64,000 bases of DNA from Neelides folsomi (Eukaryota > Arthropoda > Collembola > Neelipleona > Neelidae). Positions 9,801 through 22,400 of the stretch are shown in pieces. The notes beneath the pieces were generated by a model. That model was given only the letters and a program-made list of their open reading frames with translations. It did not search any database and was not told the DNA's origin. Position numbers and translations under genes: made by a program. Where the stretch lies: positions 1-64,000 of the forward strand of contig JAQGBZ010000095.1 in assembly GCA_034687125.1 (NCBI GenBank). Direction: 5' to 3'. How positions within the stretch are numbered: position 1 is the first letter of the stretch; every line of letters starts with the position of its first letter.

Positions 9801-12772
9801 CGAGCTTATAAGTGTAGTTACGAATTTATAATGAAGTTAATATAGGTTAATTAATATTATTTATATTCACATGATTTTAATTAGATCATAAATCATTTAA
9901 ACATTAATTAAATCATTAAGTCGGTAAATGCATTTTTATTAATTTTATATGACGAAATTAATGCTCAATTAAACTATTTTTATAAGCTAAATATAATCTT
10001 CATTTAATCAATAAGATGGATTATTTTAATAATGATTTAGCTTGGTGGCTATTTGATTTTTATAGTATGTTGCATAAATGTTTATACATAATGTGTGAGA
10101 TAATCTAACGCTTTATCGTTACTTATGTACTTATGTATGTAGTATGTTAAATAATACAAAATGTTTGGATTATCTAGTGCTGCTTATTTTGTATTTTTTC
10201 ATATAAGATTGTTGATGCGAATTAACAAATTTATTGACGAGTTATTCGAGCTTATGTCATAATTTTTTTTATACCAGTTCTATTACTGTCAACAATGTTG
10301 CTTATTTTAGTTTTGCTCCATTTGGAAAACTTCTTTTTATGTTAGATTTCAGATATAATTTCGTTCAAATAAAAATTTTGCAGACTCAACACAATTGTTT
10401 ACTATAAATAAATGTGCTACCAACTTTTAACTATCATGCTCCACGCACATTCAATGTGAATGTTATGCAAAAAATCGTGACTTTGAAGTGAGACAGGAGC
10501 TTAAGCTCACAAAATTCTGATTAATTTATTGTCAAGTCAGATGTCTTGTACTGTAAATTGAGTGAACATGGACGTGTTTTCCCATAATAGAAAACAAGAT
10601 TTTTATTATTTGAGTGAGTGTCATAAAATAAGGATACTTTAAAATACAACTTTACTAGCTTTAATCTATAAGTTATATTAGCTTAAGAACCTATGAATAC
10701 TTTTAGCATAGCAATACTATGTACATAATAACCTAACCTAACCTAAGTATAATTAATAATATATATGGTATAGTATATTATTAATTATACTTACAATGTA
10801 TTGGCATATTTCACTGTCCTTGGTTATGTTATAACTGGGTACTAATGAAGCATTGGATTCTTTTTATGCATTTCCCTATTTACACATTATTTCGCAACTC
10901 AATAAGAAATGTAATAGAAATGTAATGGTAGTCTTTAAGTTATTTGAGAACTTTTTACTCCTGCAATATAAAAGAGTTTTATTGTAGTATTAGAGTAAAA
11001 GCCCAATATTGTTAATTAAATGGTTTTATGATTTATATTTTTTATATTAAATAGAAATACGAAAGAGTTTAAGCAAAACAGAACTGTTTATCTATTGTGA
11101 ATTGTATGCTGGAATTTCCACATACTTAAAAATCTTATTTAATTAGATTGAAAGTATTTTATAAGAATTATCATGAGATTCTAGGGATTTGCTTTTTACC
11201 CATTTTTTTCTCTTAGAAATGTAACAATCATTATTAAAGGACATTCCTCACTACAAAATACTCTGCATATGGTATACTCAAATGTAAATTGTATTATATC
11301 TAATTAATTGTTTAAGTAAGAAAATATATTATGGAGAGATGTGAAAAAACTTTTTGTTTCTTTCTTAATCTCACCAAATGATCAAATTACAGAGCTCATT
11401 TCTTGATACTTCCATTTCCACCAAGTCGAGCCATTACATTAAAGGGTTATTCTAATTAATTGAATTGAAACCAGCCCGGCCCTGCAAAAAGCGTATTTAT
11501 ATGCCCACAATGTTGAAAACAACTTTTAAGTTTTTAGTTTAAAAATGCATCTAACTTGTAATGTAAAATGTAATTTAGCTGAACTTGAACTACAAACGAA
11601 GAATTGAAACTTTATCTTGTGTAAAAAGTTACAGGATAAAAATGGGAATTAGAGGAAATGTGAGTTCCTTTTAATGTTCCATGAAAAATCCCGAGGAATG
11701 GAAGTTGAACGTTAAAAGTTTAAATAATTAATCTTGAAGTTCTTTGGCAGGCTCGAATGGGTGCTAAAAAACCTTCACATCTACAAATATCTTTTCCACG
11801 TTCCACTCCAAAATACATTTTTAGTTAAAGAAAATGGCAAAAGTGAACTTTAATGATTGAATGCACATTGCTCAAATATTAGAGAGATTAATCATCTTAT
11901 TCGGCTGTGGAAAGTCTTCCAACTATTCATACAGATTTTTCAGTTCATCATTAGTTAGAAATCTTTGTAAATTATAGGCGACGTTCAATGTTAAACTTTT
12001 AATGGCATTTTCTGTGGGAAGGTTTAAACTTCAAAGATGTGATCTTCAACATTATTTGATCTTTCAGTCAACAACTTTTCAAACACCAACCCGTGAAACC
12101 AAAAATTTTTTCATACCCATTAAAGATTTATCAATACCGTTTAGCAGATTACAGGATTATTTATTTTATCTTACATTGTAATATTATGTATGCTATTTTA
12201 TAAAACAAAGGAATAATGAGCCGATAAGCGCATTCAAGACAAAGGTTTCAAAGGTATATCTTTAATATTCTCATCATGAGTGGTTCCTATCTCTTAAGTA
12301 AACAAATAAGGCTTAAAGTGACTTAAAGGTGAGGCTTTACTGTTTTTTTTCGTTATAACGTGATGATCCTCGCCAAATCCTTTAAATTCGCAAAGCTATT
12401 AAAGGGGAATGTGCGGATCTCATTTACATTTTTTCGTTCTGACTCTCCTTGTTGTAAATTGTGATAGAAGCTCGGAACTCGTGGAGGAGTTGTCAGTGGT
12501 CGAAAGTGATTATTATTCTCATTAAATTTCTCCACACCTCCTTGTTTAGATTTATGAGACATGCCAGTTTTTTACAAATCATCTCTTACAATTACAAGAT
12601 GGGCCTTTGAATATGAAATTGACTCTATTAAAGCCTCGTTCCAAAATAGGAAGATGGAAGTGGAATTATTTAATTTGGGTAAATTAGACAGAAAAATGTG
12701 AGTGAAATTACCAATTGCGAAGAGAATTCCATTTGCGATCCATTTGACCGTATTCCTTGTTCGGCATACCAT
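6881..12772 (-). CDS. Phospholipid phosphatase (LPP/PAP2, Wunen-like)
   Basis: Seven exons (12772-12712, 8713-8544, 8449-8327, 8230-8103, 7567-7447, 7381-7242, 7169-6881) give 343 residues. This integral membrane enzyme dephosphorylates lysophosphatidate, phosphatidate, sphingosine-1-phosphate or related lipids at the outer leaflet. All three PAP2 signature motifs are intact: K135-x6-R142-P143, P186-S-G-H189 and S235-R-x5-H242-x3-D246, so it should be active, unlike the PLPPR branch. Six helices are visible. N-glycosylation sequons occur in the first loop (GNATT) and next to motif 1 (PNFTAE). The Ser/Gln-rich tail is cytosolic. The first exon is separated by 4 kb; it was placed there because it supplies the missing half of TM1 in the correct phase (MVCRTRNTVKWIANG...). 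In flies, Wunens guide germ cells by degrading lipid cues; whether this one does is unknown. Confidence 0.88.
7911..7982 (+). tRNA. tRNA-Gly (anticodon TCC)
   Basis: A 72-nt cloverleaf has acceptor arms GCGCTAT/ATAGCGC with discriminator A, a D arm GTGTAATGGTTAGCAT, an anticodon stem GTTGC/GCAGT around loop CTTCCAA, and a T arm CCCGG-TTCGATT-CCGGG. The T run at 7987-7994 is a Pol III terminator. No intron is present. It lies inside intron 4 of the phosphatase gene, on the opposite strand. Confidence 0.95.
8714..12711 (-). other. Long first intron of the phosphatase gene
   Basis: About 4 kb of AT-rich sequence with no convincing exon. Two open frames at 8767-9030 and 12353-12562 have no recognisable protein or splice context. 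The only structured element I see is the inverted repeat next to telomere-like motifs at 10732-10792. Long first introns in otherwise compact genes often hold enhancers, but I see no specific site to name. Confidence 0.5.
10732..10792. repeat. (CCTAA)3 abutting a perfect 19-bp inverted repeat
   Basis: Three CCTAA units (10732-10746), the arthropod telomere repeat, run directly into a palindrome. Its arms are 10745-10763 and 10774-10792 (AAGTATAATTAATAATATA and its exact complement), with a 10-bp loop. The arms are pure AT apart from the outer G/C pair. Confidence 0.75.
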
Positions 12773-15723
12773 CGTCTTTATTCAAGCTTTTGATATTATC
12801 TTTAACCCCACGTCAGTTCCTTATAACAAAACACTTTTAAATTTGAATAATTAAATAAATAACTGCCTATTTGTAATGTATTTTTGTTTTTATGAATATA
12901 AACATGGATAATTTGATGGCTAGATGAACCACATGTACAAGTGCTCAAATTATCTCATAGTTTTTGCGATAAAAATCAAGGTTAAACTCAAACTTAAAAA
13001 GTTAATATAGATATAAGTAAAAGGGGTGCATTTTTTTAATTTAAACTTCAATTTCCTCCGGAAATTCCAAATTCACGTCTACGCTTCCTTTATTACAAAT
13101 TGCAAACAACACGAAAACTCATGTGACTCTAGATCAAATATATGGAGCAATTGAATTATCAATACAATAATATAATAAACTCCCAAACTTCAGAGTTTAT
13201 AAGCTAACTTTAATGTAACATACTCTTTTTATTTTTATCTTATCGGGAAAAAATTATAGAATAACAATGAGACAATACGTATTTAAATTAAAATTTAAAA
13301 AATTGTTTACCTCATTAAATATCCAATCAACCAATGGCTATTTTCAACATTTTTAGTCTTTCTAATTTTCACGTCCTTCAGTGCTAAGAATTGGTTTTTA
13401 TTGGGACGCAAAGAAATAAAATGAAGAGTAAAAAACTCGTTTCGGATATTGTCACTTTGCATTCAAAGTTCACCAATGATGAGAGCGGCGTTTGATTATG
13501 AAGTGATAAGAAATTGGAATAATTCCAGTTTGAAAAAATGAGTTCAAGTAAATGAGTGATGGATGGGTAAGGAAGTGATGATTGTTGATTTTTGTTAAAG
13601 AATGGAAAGAACCAACAAAATGTCAAGTCCCGTTTGGGTACGATAACATTTCATATGAGTGTTGACTTAACATTTTCATTATGTTTAAGAAAAGTCACAG
13701 GCTTCACAAAGATTAACTTGAAACTAATTTGATAAAAATAATTAAGCCAAGCACTTGTAGAAAATTTTGATCAAACATTCAATTTACACAATCTAAATTA
13801 TTCATCTTGAGCACAATGCCACAATACAATAACATTGTCTTATTCAGCAAACACAATTAATGCTATCTTAATTCTTGGACTTTATGAACTTCTTTAGCAA
13901 ATAGTCAATTTTTAACCTTAATGGGTTTACAATGTTTTAATAATTTGAACAAACGTCAGAATTGTCTAGTTATGAATTTCCCTGTATGAATTTCTAATGA
14001 GGATGTCGGAGTGGGGAAGGCTGAAGAAGGACTGAAGTGATTGTGGGCATGAGAGGAAGTTCATATAATCGTAGTGAGGTTTTTAAAGGGGAGATGAGGA
14101 GTGGGTGCGAGAAAGATTTTCAATTCACTTGTTGTCATCATTTCCTTCACCCTTCGTCCCCTTCTCTCAGTGGGAAATGACTTCACACTCCCCGACGGGG
14201 AATTGATGAGGAGGGGAACAAATCCGTATGCTCCCATAAGACCATCAAAATATAAATAATACAAACTCCGAAGACCCAAGCACACTGGAGTAATATATAC
14301 AAATGCATTAAAACATAGGGTAAAATGAACGAAAACCACAACGTGCATTTGGATGAAGTCAACCTCGACGGTGAAATAACAAATGGGATCCAGCTGGACT
14401 CATTTGTTTCACCAAGACATATCGAACCAATATAAAGTGAAGTGTATATGAGGATTATTATTATTATTGCTTTCTACTTTCTACTAGACGCTCTCAACTG
14501 TGTATGTAAACATTTTAACTTTTGACTCGAACATTAGGATTAAATATTTTGTAGATTTTATTCATCATGAAAGGTTACAATATTGCATATGTAGTATGAA
14601 GTATACCTAAGTACGATACTTACTTAGTTAGTAGTAGATACGATATACATTAACTATCAGTACATAAATACTAATGTTCTAGACACTTTGGAATATTTGC
14701 CAAAAAGTATTTAATTTAAATTTAATCTATAATGAATTGAGTAACAAGCATGGCATGTTATTCATACAATAAGTTGTATAGAAGCTTGTAGTAGTATAAG
14801 AGTTAATAAAGGCATTTGCATTTATTAATAACTTGTAAACATGTGTGTTATGCCATTCCAAAGGATTTTCGTACTTTCCTCGTTGAATTCATTCACCTCT
14901 TCCAACAAAAAGTTTACACTATGACTCCTTGCACTATGACCATGTATTATTTAAATAACTTTAAAACTGTAAACGAGAATAAGCGACCAATCCGCTTAAA
15001 ACTGATTAAATAATTAAACAAATTTTACAACTAAATGACAAAACAATGGCCTGCATACCCAATTGTTAATATAAATGTAGTAAAGTAACGTTTAAAGAGG
15101 TTTGGTTAAATGTGTGCTAAACCCCCCGGAGTTTGGGGTTTTTACACGATTTATGATTTTAATTCTAATTTGCAAAAAATTATTCATAATGTCTACAGAT
15201 TATTCATTTCAATACTTTAAATTATTACAATAAAAGTAAACTATCCAATTATAAAATCCAGTGAACACTTGCAATACAATATTTATTCATAATAATGTAA
15301 TAATGTCATACGGCTGGTCATACGCATTCTGTAGGATAGGAGTAAATTGAAAACATTGAAAAATCTAATTGTTTAACTTTGTCACCTTAATAGTTACATA
15401 AGTAGCTTATAAGAATCATTTACTCAGAATTAAATATTACATCGAATCAGATAAATTCTGACTATAAAATTTTTTCAAATTAATGAACAAACAACTGTTA
15501 AATTTTACTGTTTGTGAGATAGGCTCAATTTAGCCAAGGAAGTCTGGCTAAAGTGAGAAAAATGAATGTGGCAAAGCCAAAACTCTGCGTGAAGGAAATC
15601 CAATTCAAAGCCAAAAACAGAAGCATTGCGATTTTGTACACTTTGCAAGTTTGCAAGATCCGATTTTGACAAGGACAATTGTTTGTCGGCTTTTGTATTA
15701 ACAAGCTAAAGAACTTTGCCAAA
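12773..15723. other. Divergent intergenic region
   Basis: Spacer between the start of the phosphatase gene (-) and the start of CPSF3 (+). Open frames at 13384-13626 and 14061-14348 lack recognisable motifs and start context. A GC-richer patch around 13990-14420 could be regulatory. I see no gene. Confidence 0.45.
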
Positions 15724-18700
15724 ATGAGCCGAGGTGTCCATGTCTTGTCTGGACCTTCGGAGGAATCTGATCAGCTTATTATAAGACCCCTGTAAGACAA
15801 TTATCTTTATGAATGACCACGTCTTAAATTTTAATTTAATTATAATTTAACCTGTAATTGTCCATTATTGCACGAATTGAATATTAACTAACACTAATAT
15901 CATTCATGTCAAAATCAGCGTGACGTGACTTTACTAATTAATGCTATTATTATAGAGGAGCAGGTCAAGAGGTTGGGAGGTCATGCATCATGCTCGAATT
16001 CAAAGGAAAGAAAATAATGGTTTGTTAATTTTGATTATTTTAAGCAATATTTTAAATTAAAATTAATACTGATTTACTAAATTAGCTCGACATCGGGATT
16101 CATCCTGGGCACACGGGAATGGAAGCTCTGCCCTTCGTTGACCTCATTGAAGCAGATGAAGTTGATCTCCTTTTGGTATCTCAGTAAGTTCGCTCTCGAA
16201 TTTATTTATCTCATAATCTAAAGTTTATAGAGTTTTAAATGTAATTCATTGTAATGTTTTAGTTTTCATCTTGATCATTCTGGAGCCCTTCCTTGGTTTC
16301 TTTTAAAAACGGCATTTAAGGGACGTTGCTTCATGACCCATGCTACAAAAGCCATTTATCGTTGGCTTGTGTCTGATTATATTAAAGTCAGGTATTGACA
16401 TTTTCTCAATAAAATATTTTACTTTTTAAACATCAAAGTATAATTATAGTTATCTAATTTTGAAATATTTTTACAGCAATATTTCATCAGACCATATGCT
16501 TTACACTGAAGCTGATCTTGAAGCATCGATGAATAAAATAGAAGTTATTAATTTTCACGAAGAAAGAGAAATTAAAGGAATTAAATTTTGGGCCTATCAT
16601 GCTGGTCATGTTCTTGGAGCTGCCATGTTCATGATAGAAATTGCCGGAGTGAAAGTTCTTTATACGGGAGATTTCTCTCGACAAGAAGACAGACACTTAA
16701 TGGCTGCTGAAATTCCAACTGTTCGACCTGATGTCATGATTGTTGTAAGAATCTTAGTCTGCTATTAATATTTAACATTCATAGTGAATTCTAGTACTAT
16801 AGTTTTACATTTTTAAATTTTTTTATGATGATTTTCTAACCAAGCGTTGTTGAAATTTTATTAAATAGGAATCAACATACGGAACTCATATTCATGAAAA
16901 GAGAGAAGACCGAGAAGCGAGATTCACGGGAATTATCCATGAAACTGTTTCCCGAGGAGGTCGATGCCTCATTCCAGTTTTCGCTCTTGGTCGTGCTCAA
17001 GAACTCTTACTCATTTTAGGTAATTATTATATGTATAATAGCAAACGCAAAATCAATTTTATTTTATGGCTGTGGGTTATAAAAATATCGGTGACAATAA
17101 TGTATTTATATTTTAATTATTGCGATGAACTTTTCAAATGTGTATTTATTGATTTTAGATGAATATTGGGGTCAACATCCCGAATTACACGATGTTCCAA
17201 TTTACTATGCCTCTTCTTTAGCTAAAAAATGCATGTCTGTCTACCAAACATATATCAATGCAATGAATGAGAAAATTCGGAGACAAATTGCTATAAGCAA
17301 TCCATTCGTATTCAAACATATTTCAAACTTAAAGGTATATTGAAGTTCCATTTTAATCAAGTAAACGTTATTTATACAATTTATGTGTGTATCAGTAATT
17401 TATTAATAAAAAATGAAATACATCCATTTCTGTAGAGCATTGAACACTTTGAAGATATTGGTCCATGTGTCGTGATGGCTTCGCCAGGAATGATGCAAAG
17501 TGGATTATCTCGTGAGCTCTTTGAGATGTGGTGCACCGATTCAAAGAACGGCGTGATTATTGCTGGTTACTGTGTTGAAGGAACATTGGCTAAACAAATT
17601 CTTTCGGAGCCTGAAGAAGTCACATTGTTAAATGGCCTTAAAGTTCCGCTCAAAATGTCCGTGGATTACATTTCTTTCTCAGCCCATACAGATTATGAAC
17701 AAACGTCTGAATTTATTAGAATTCTCAAACCTCCACACATTGTAAGTTTTATAATTCCTAGACAAAAGTAATTAGTTCACGTGTCCGAATTATTAAATGT
17801 TTTAATTTCATATGAGAAAATAACAATGTTCATTGTATAAATTGTGTCTATTTATTGATTTAAAGGTTTTAGTTCACGGAGAACAAAATGAAATGGGTCG
17901 ACTTAAAGCAGCCCTTTTGAGAGAATACGAAGCGGCGGGGCAGAAAATAAATGTTTACAATCCAAAAAACACAGTCGCGGTTGAACTTACATTTAGAGGA
18001 GAAAAAATGGCAAAAGTGATGGGAAATCTTGCAGCTGAGAAACCATCGAAAGTGAAACGACTCTCAGGAATTCTCGTTAAGAGGAATTTTAATTATCATC
18101 TTCTTGCTCCCGCGGACATTGGAAGTAAATACAGATAATCAATTTTTATTGATTAAATTCCCTAATTCTTATATCGTTTTATTGTTTAAAACATCTGTAA
18201 AGATATTAAATAATGTTTTAATTTAATGTTTTCAGAGTATACAGACTTGACAATGTCAACTGTATCTCAAAGGCAGAGTATTTCATATTCTGGTTCATTC
18301 GAGCTCCTTCACCATCTCCTTCTTCATATTGGAAAGGAAGCGAACATCATTGAGTCAAAAATAAAGAACCGAAAAATGATCAGAGTTTTTGGCGTTATCG
18401 ACGTCATTCATGAGCCTGGACTTGTAACATTAGAATGGGTTGCATCTCCTGTTAATGACATGTACGCTGATGCTGCTTTGACAGCGGTTCTTCAAGCTGA
18501 TAGCGTCGATATTCCTCCAGGGACTCATCTCAATTTACAACCTCCCAACGAACCAGACGTCGAACATTTCAAAGTATTTATTCTTAATAAATAAAATAAT
18601 GTTATCTTTTATTAATTAGTTTAATAATGTAGATCCTTTCTGAAGATAACTAATGTATTAAAATGAACTCTTTTAGGAATGTGTTGTTGATACGCTTCAA

Positions 18701-18970
18701 GACATGTTTGGCCAAGAATGTGTTCCTAAATCTTTTAAAGGAGATAATTTATCTGTTGTCGTTTCTGGAAAGAGAGCGACCATCAATTTTGATACTTTGG
18801 TAAAAACCCTTTCAATTACCCGAGATAATCTAAATATCTTATTATATTTATATACTTAATTTATATACTTTTAGACCGTGACATGTGAAGACGATGAAGG
18901 ATTTCAACAAGTTATTCAATCAGTGGTGACAAGACTTCATAACTCACTTATGCCTATTGGTGTGTTTTAA
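15724..18970 (+). CDS. Cpsf3: CPSF3 / CPSF73, pre-mRNA 3'-end endonuclease
   Basis: Twelve exons (15724-15791, 15956-16019, 16086-16183, 16263-16391, 16477-16744, 16869-17019, 17159-17334, 17436-17741, 17866-18124, 18236-18573, 18677-18799, 18875-18970) give 691 residues, close to the human 684. CPSF73 is the zinc endonuclease that cuts pre-mRNA at the poly(A) site and histone pre-mRNA at its 3' end, inside the nuclear CPSF complex. The metallo-beta-lactamase motif HFHLDH lies at about residues 77-82. [12 protein letters not shown] and YTGDFS provide further metal ligands, and the beta-CASP motifs ([27 protein letters not shown]) are intact. The C-terminal CPSF100-binding region follows. It converges on the antiporter gene, whose stop is about 500 bp away. 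Identification is secure. Confidence 0.98.
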
Positions 18971-19466
18971 TTTAATTTTAACAATAAGAACTATTTTTAT
19001 TATTTAATATTATAATATTTTATACTTAAAAATTGTTTATGAACTCATAATACGTTGATTTGACTAATTGTAACATCATATACCTAGGTATAACCTTTGT
19101 ATGAATTACATCATTGTATGTATGAACGTGTAAGTTAAATGCTAATTAAATGTTAAACCCTAATGAATAAATATCATACAATATTAACAAGTTTATTATA
19201 GGTCATCGATTCTTGTTTATTATTTAATTAAATCTTTTAATACGAAAATGTGAATCAATAAAATTTTATGACCTTTTTATATTGATGGTTCATTTAATAT
19301 TAATTCATACTCATAATAGTGTTAAAATGCCAATATAAATTTATTAACTTTTCTTAAATTCAACTTTAACAACAGTTTGTACATTTTGTAAAATTTGAAA
19401 TGTTTGAGAGATAAGGATTGAAATGAGAATTGATTTGTCACGCCATTTGGTTTGGTGAGCTTTTCA
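18971..19466. other. Convergent 3' spacer between CPSF3 and the antiporter gene
   Basis: AT-rich spacer expected to hold two tail-to-tail 3' UTRs. Nothing else is seen. Confidence 0.5.
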
Positions 19467-22400
19467 TTATCTATGCAGTTGAATAGAGAGGAGTTCTTCC
19501 GTTTCAGTCATTCTCGAAGGGAGATTTGTGACATTATGAGGAATTTCAAGATCAATAGCTTCAACCGCCGAATTCCTGTGGCTTCCCAACTCCTGACGTT
19601 TTAAAAGCCTCGGACCCAAAATAATAATTAGCGCAGCACCAATAGGAGCTGTTATGAGTATGGAAAGCACAGCAACGGTGAGAACAATCAGACCCAAAGC
19701 TTCGCCTTCTTTGCTTCCAAGTTTCCGAGCTGTGTCGAGTGCAACAGAACCAATTGCTGCCTAAAATCACAAAGTAGCCAATTATTTAATCTATATAAAA
19801 TCATTATATTAAAAATAATCACTAATTATAGTTTATTTTTTCTCCTCTCGGCTCTGAATTTGAAAGATCCGCAATTTATTTCCATATATTTAGATAGGAA
19901 ATAATTGGCTATTAATTCAAATTCAGAGCCAAGCAGATAAAAAACTATACTTTTTAGATTATGTTAAAATATGCTCTGTATTTTATTTTATTTTGCAAGC
20001 AAATTTATCATATTTGAGCTGTTAATCGGAAGAGGGATATCTGAGTATTTGTTGATTTTATTTAAAATAATGTTTTTTTAAAAATCTACATAATATAAAA
20101 ACGCTAAGGTAATATTTATTCAGGGCAATACATTTTTGAAATGGTGCAGCTAAATGTTGGAAAAGGAGTTTCAATTCTTTTCGCTTTTGTTCCTTTGTTC
20201 ATAATTTCATTTTCTTTTTTGCTTCTTAATCTTTAACTTTAATAAGATAAATATACAAATAAGAAGATTATAAATATTTAACTTATACTATAAGTAAACT
20301 TCAGAGATTTTAAATAGATTTTAAATGTTAATTAAGACAATATAGTAGTAACGTTTAAAAAACTTTTAACTTTGAAATCAATAAATGGATCTTGTATTAA
20401 GCACTAAACTTTTAACCAAATTAAATTCACAAAGGAAATCTCAATTAAGGATTACAGGTTGATACAGAGAAAGAGCAAAAATATTGAGAAATCAAGGAAG
20501 AGAATCAGATTATGGACATTTCTTAGCGAGAAATCCACCAAATGAAGAGGTTTAACATTTAAATATATTAAGCATTTATTTAATACCTACTAATATTTAG
20601 ATATAATGATAATTAGAATGATAAATTTTATCTGAAATTAAAAGAGAGTAATTTGTGGACAAGCTTGTGGGTTCGAAGGTTGTCTTTTGCCATCAGAAAG
20701 GCAAATGCAGATTTTCCTTTCTGATGGCACTCGAGAATCTTGAGTTCCGGTGCAATTGCATGGTTTCTTTTCGATTTTGTTAAAAAGTCGTTCCATAATA
20801 CCCATAATCGCACCACAAGGGAACCGGTATAATCGTACCAACTCGGCGTCGTCGACTTGTAAAGGATTGTTCCGATCCTTGAACACCCTCTACCTTCTCA
20901 TGGCCCTCCGCGCATTAATAATAAATAGAATTTCAGCCATGGCTGATAAAATATGATTAAAAGTAAATGATTTAGCAAATGATTTTGATTTAAATAAATT
21001 TGTCACAATGTTTGTTACGTTGTTTATGCATACATAACAACCTTGTTACATTTCTATATGCATAAAAGTGTGATAACTTTTTCACTGTGACAAATTTGTC
21101 ACGTAACAACGCTAATACACTTTTGTGTTTACCGTCCCAGAAACCGACATTATTTTGGACAGCTCGAGAAGGGAAACGAGGAACATCTGAAATCTCATCA
21201 TGCATTTTGAAATGGTGTCAAGATAATCTTACATTGCTTCAAGGAACTCAAACAAGATTTTTAAAATTTGGTCTGATAGATGTTCTGGTCAAAATAATAA
21301 TAGATATCAACTTGGCTTTTATAAATTTTTGATTCATCTGGGTTATTTTTCACAGGTAAAATCATACAATAGTAATTTATATCAATTATATTATTTATTA
21401 AATAGATACATAGAAATAAAGTATATTATGATTTATTGTAGATTGATCAAAAGTTTTTCGTAACTGGCTATTCTTTTTCTGATTGTGACCGACAATTTTC
21501 AATCATTGAAAGCGATTTAAAAAAATCTACAATCTTCAGCCCAATTGACATTACCAATGTCTTTAAAAATTGCAAACCTTCAAATCCAATTTGATTTACA
21601 AATATGACTTTACATGACTTTTTTAACTATACACCGGTTTTAAATTTTTATACAAGACTTCAAAGTTAGAAAATATGTGAAGTTAAATGGGTCCGACTTA
21701 CTCAAAATCAAAATACCATTTTAACAAAAGGAGAAATCTCAACTCTTTCCTGGAATTTTCATCATACACCTGCTAATCTTTTTGAAAACACTCATCTCCT
21801 TCCAATTCCACTTGTGCCAGCGTTGATAAAAAAAAGATCTTAAGTCTCAAAGAATTCCATTACAACATCGTGGATATTGGGAGTTTCTGAATCAAATTAT
21901 ATATAATTATATATAATCTTTTATAATTAATAGAATTCGTATTTATAATATTACACTCTCACTAAATTAAATTTGCAATTAAAAAAGCTTATACCGCTAT
22001 CATTATATTATTCAAATTTCACGTTGGTAACTTATTTGAATAAATTTTACAAAATTGAGATACCTCTTCCGATTGTAATACCTGAACAGTGGCTTTGGGG
22101 ATCCAAGCAATAGAGATGAATATTTTCTCAGGCAGATTTAGATTCCCTCGAGAAACAGCGAAATAAGAGACGCCAAGGCGAATGACTAGGGCTATGAGCA
22201 AGGTCAGGCTTCCAAAGAGAACCACCCGACCATCGAGGTTCCTCACATCGATCTCGCATCCAATAAGCCCGAAGAGGATCGGCTCGAGGAAAAACCAAAA
22301 GAAAGCGAAGAGTCTGCAGAGAGGATCGTCGTCCCAAAGGACGCCTTTGGCACGCCAAATCACTGAGCTCACAAAACTTCCTCCGAGACATCCAAGAGCT

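Noticed and set aside
14061-14348. Minus-strand frame of 95 codons upstream of CPSF3
   Set aside because: No recognisable motif; isolated ORF of a length expected by chance in GC-richer spacer.
15114-15146. AAACCCC...GGGGTTT hairpin
   Set aside because: A 7-bp stem only; no T run placed as a terminator for any nearby Pol III gene.
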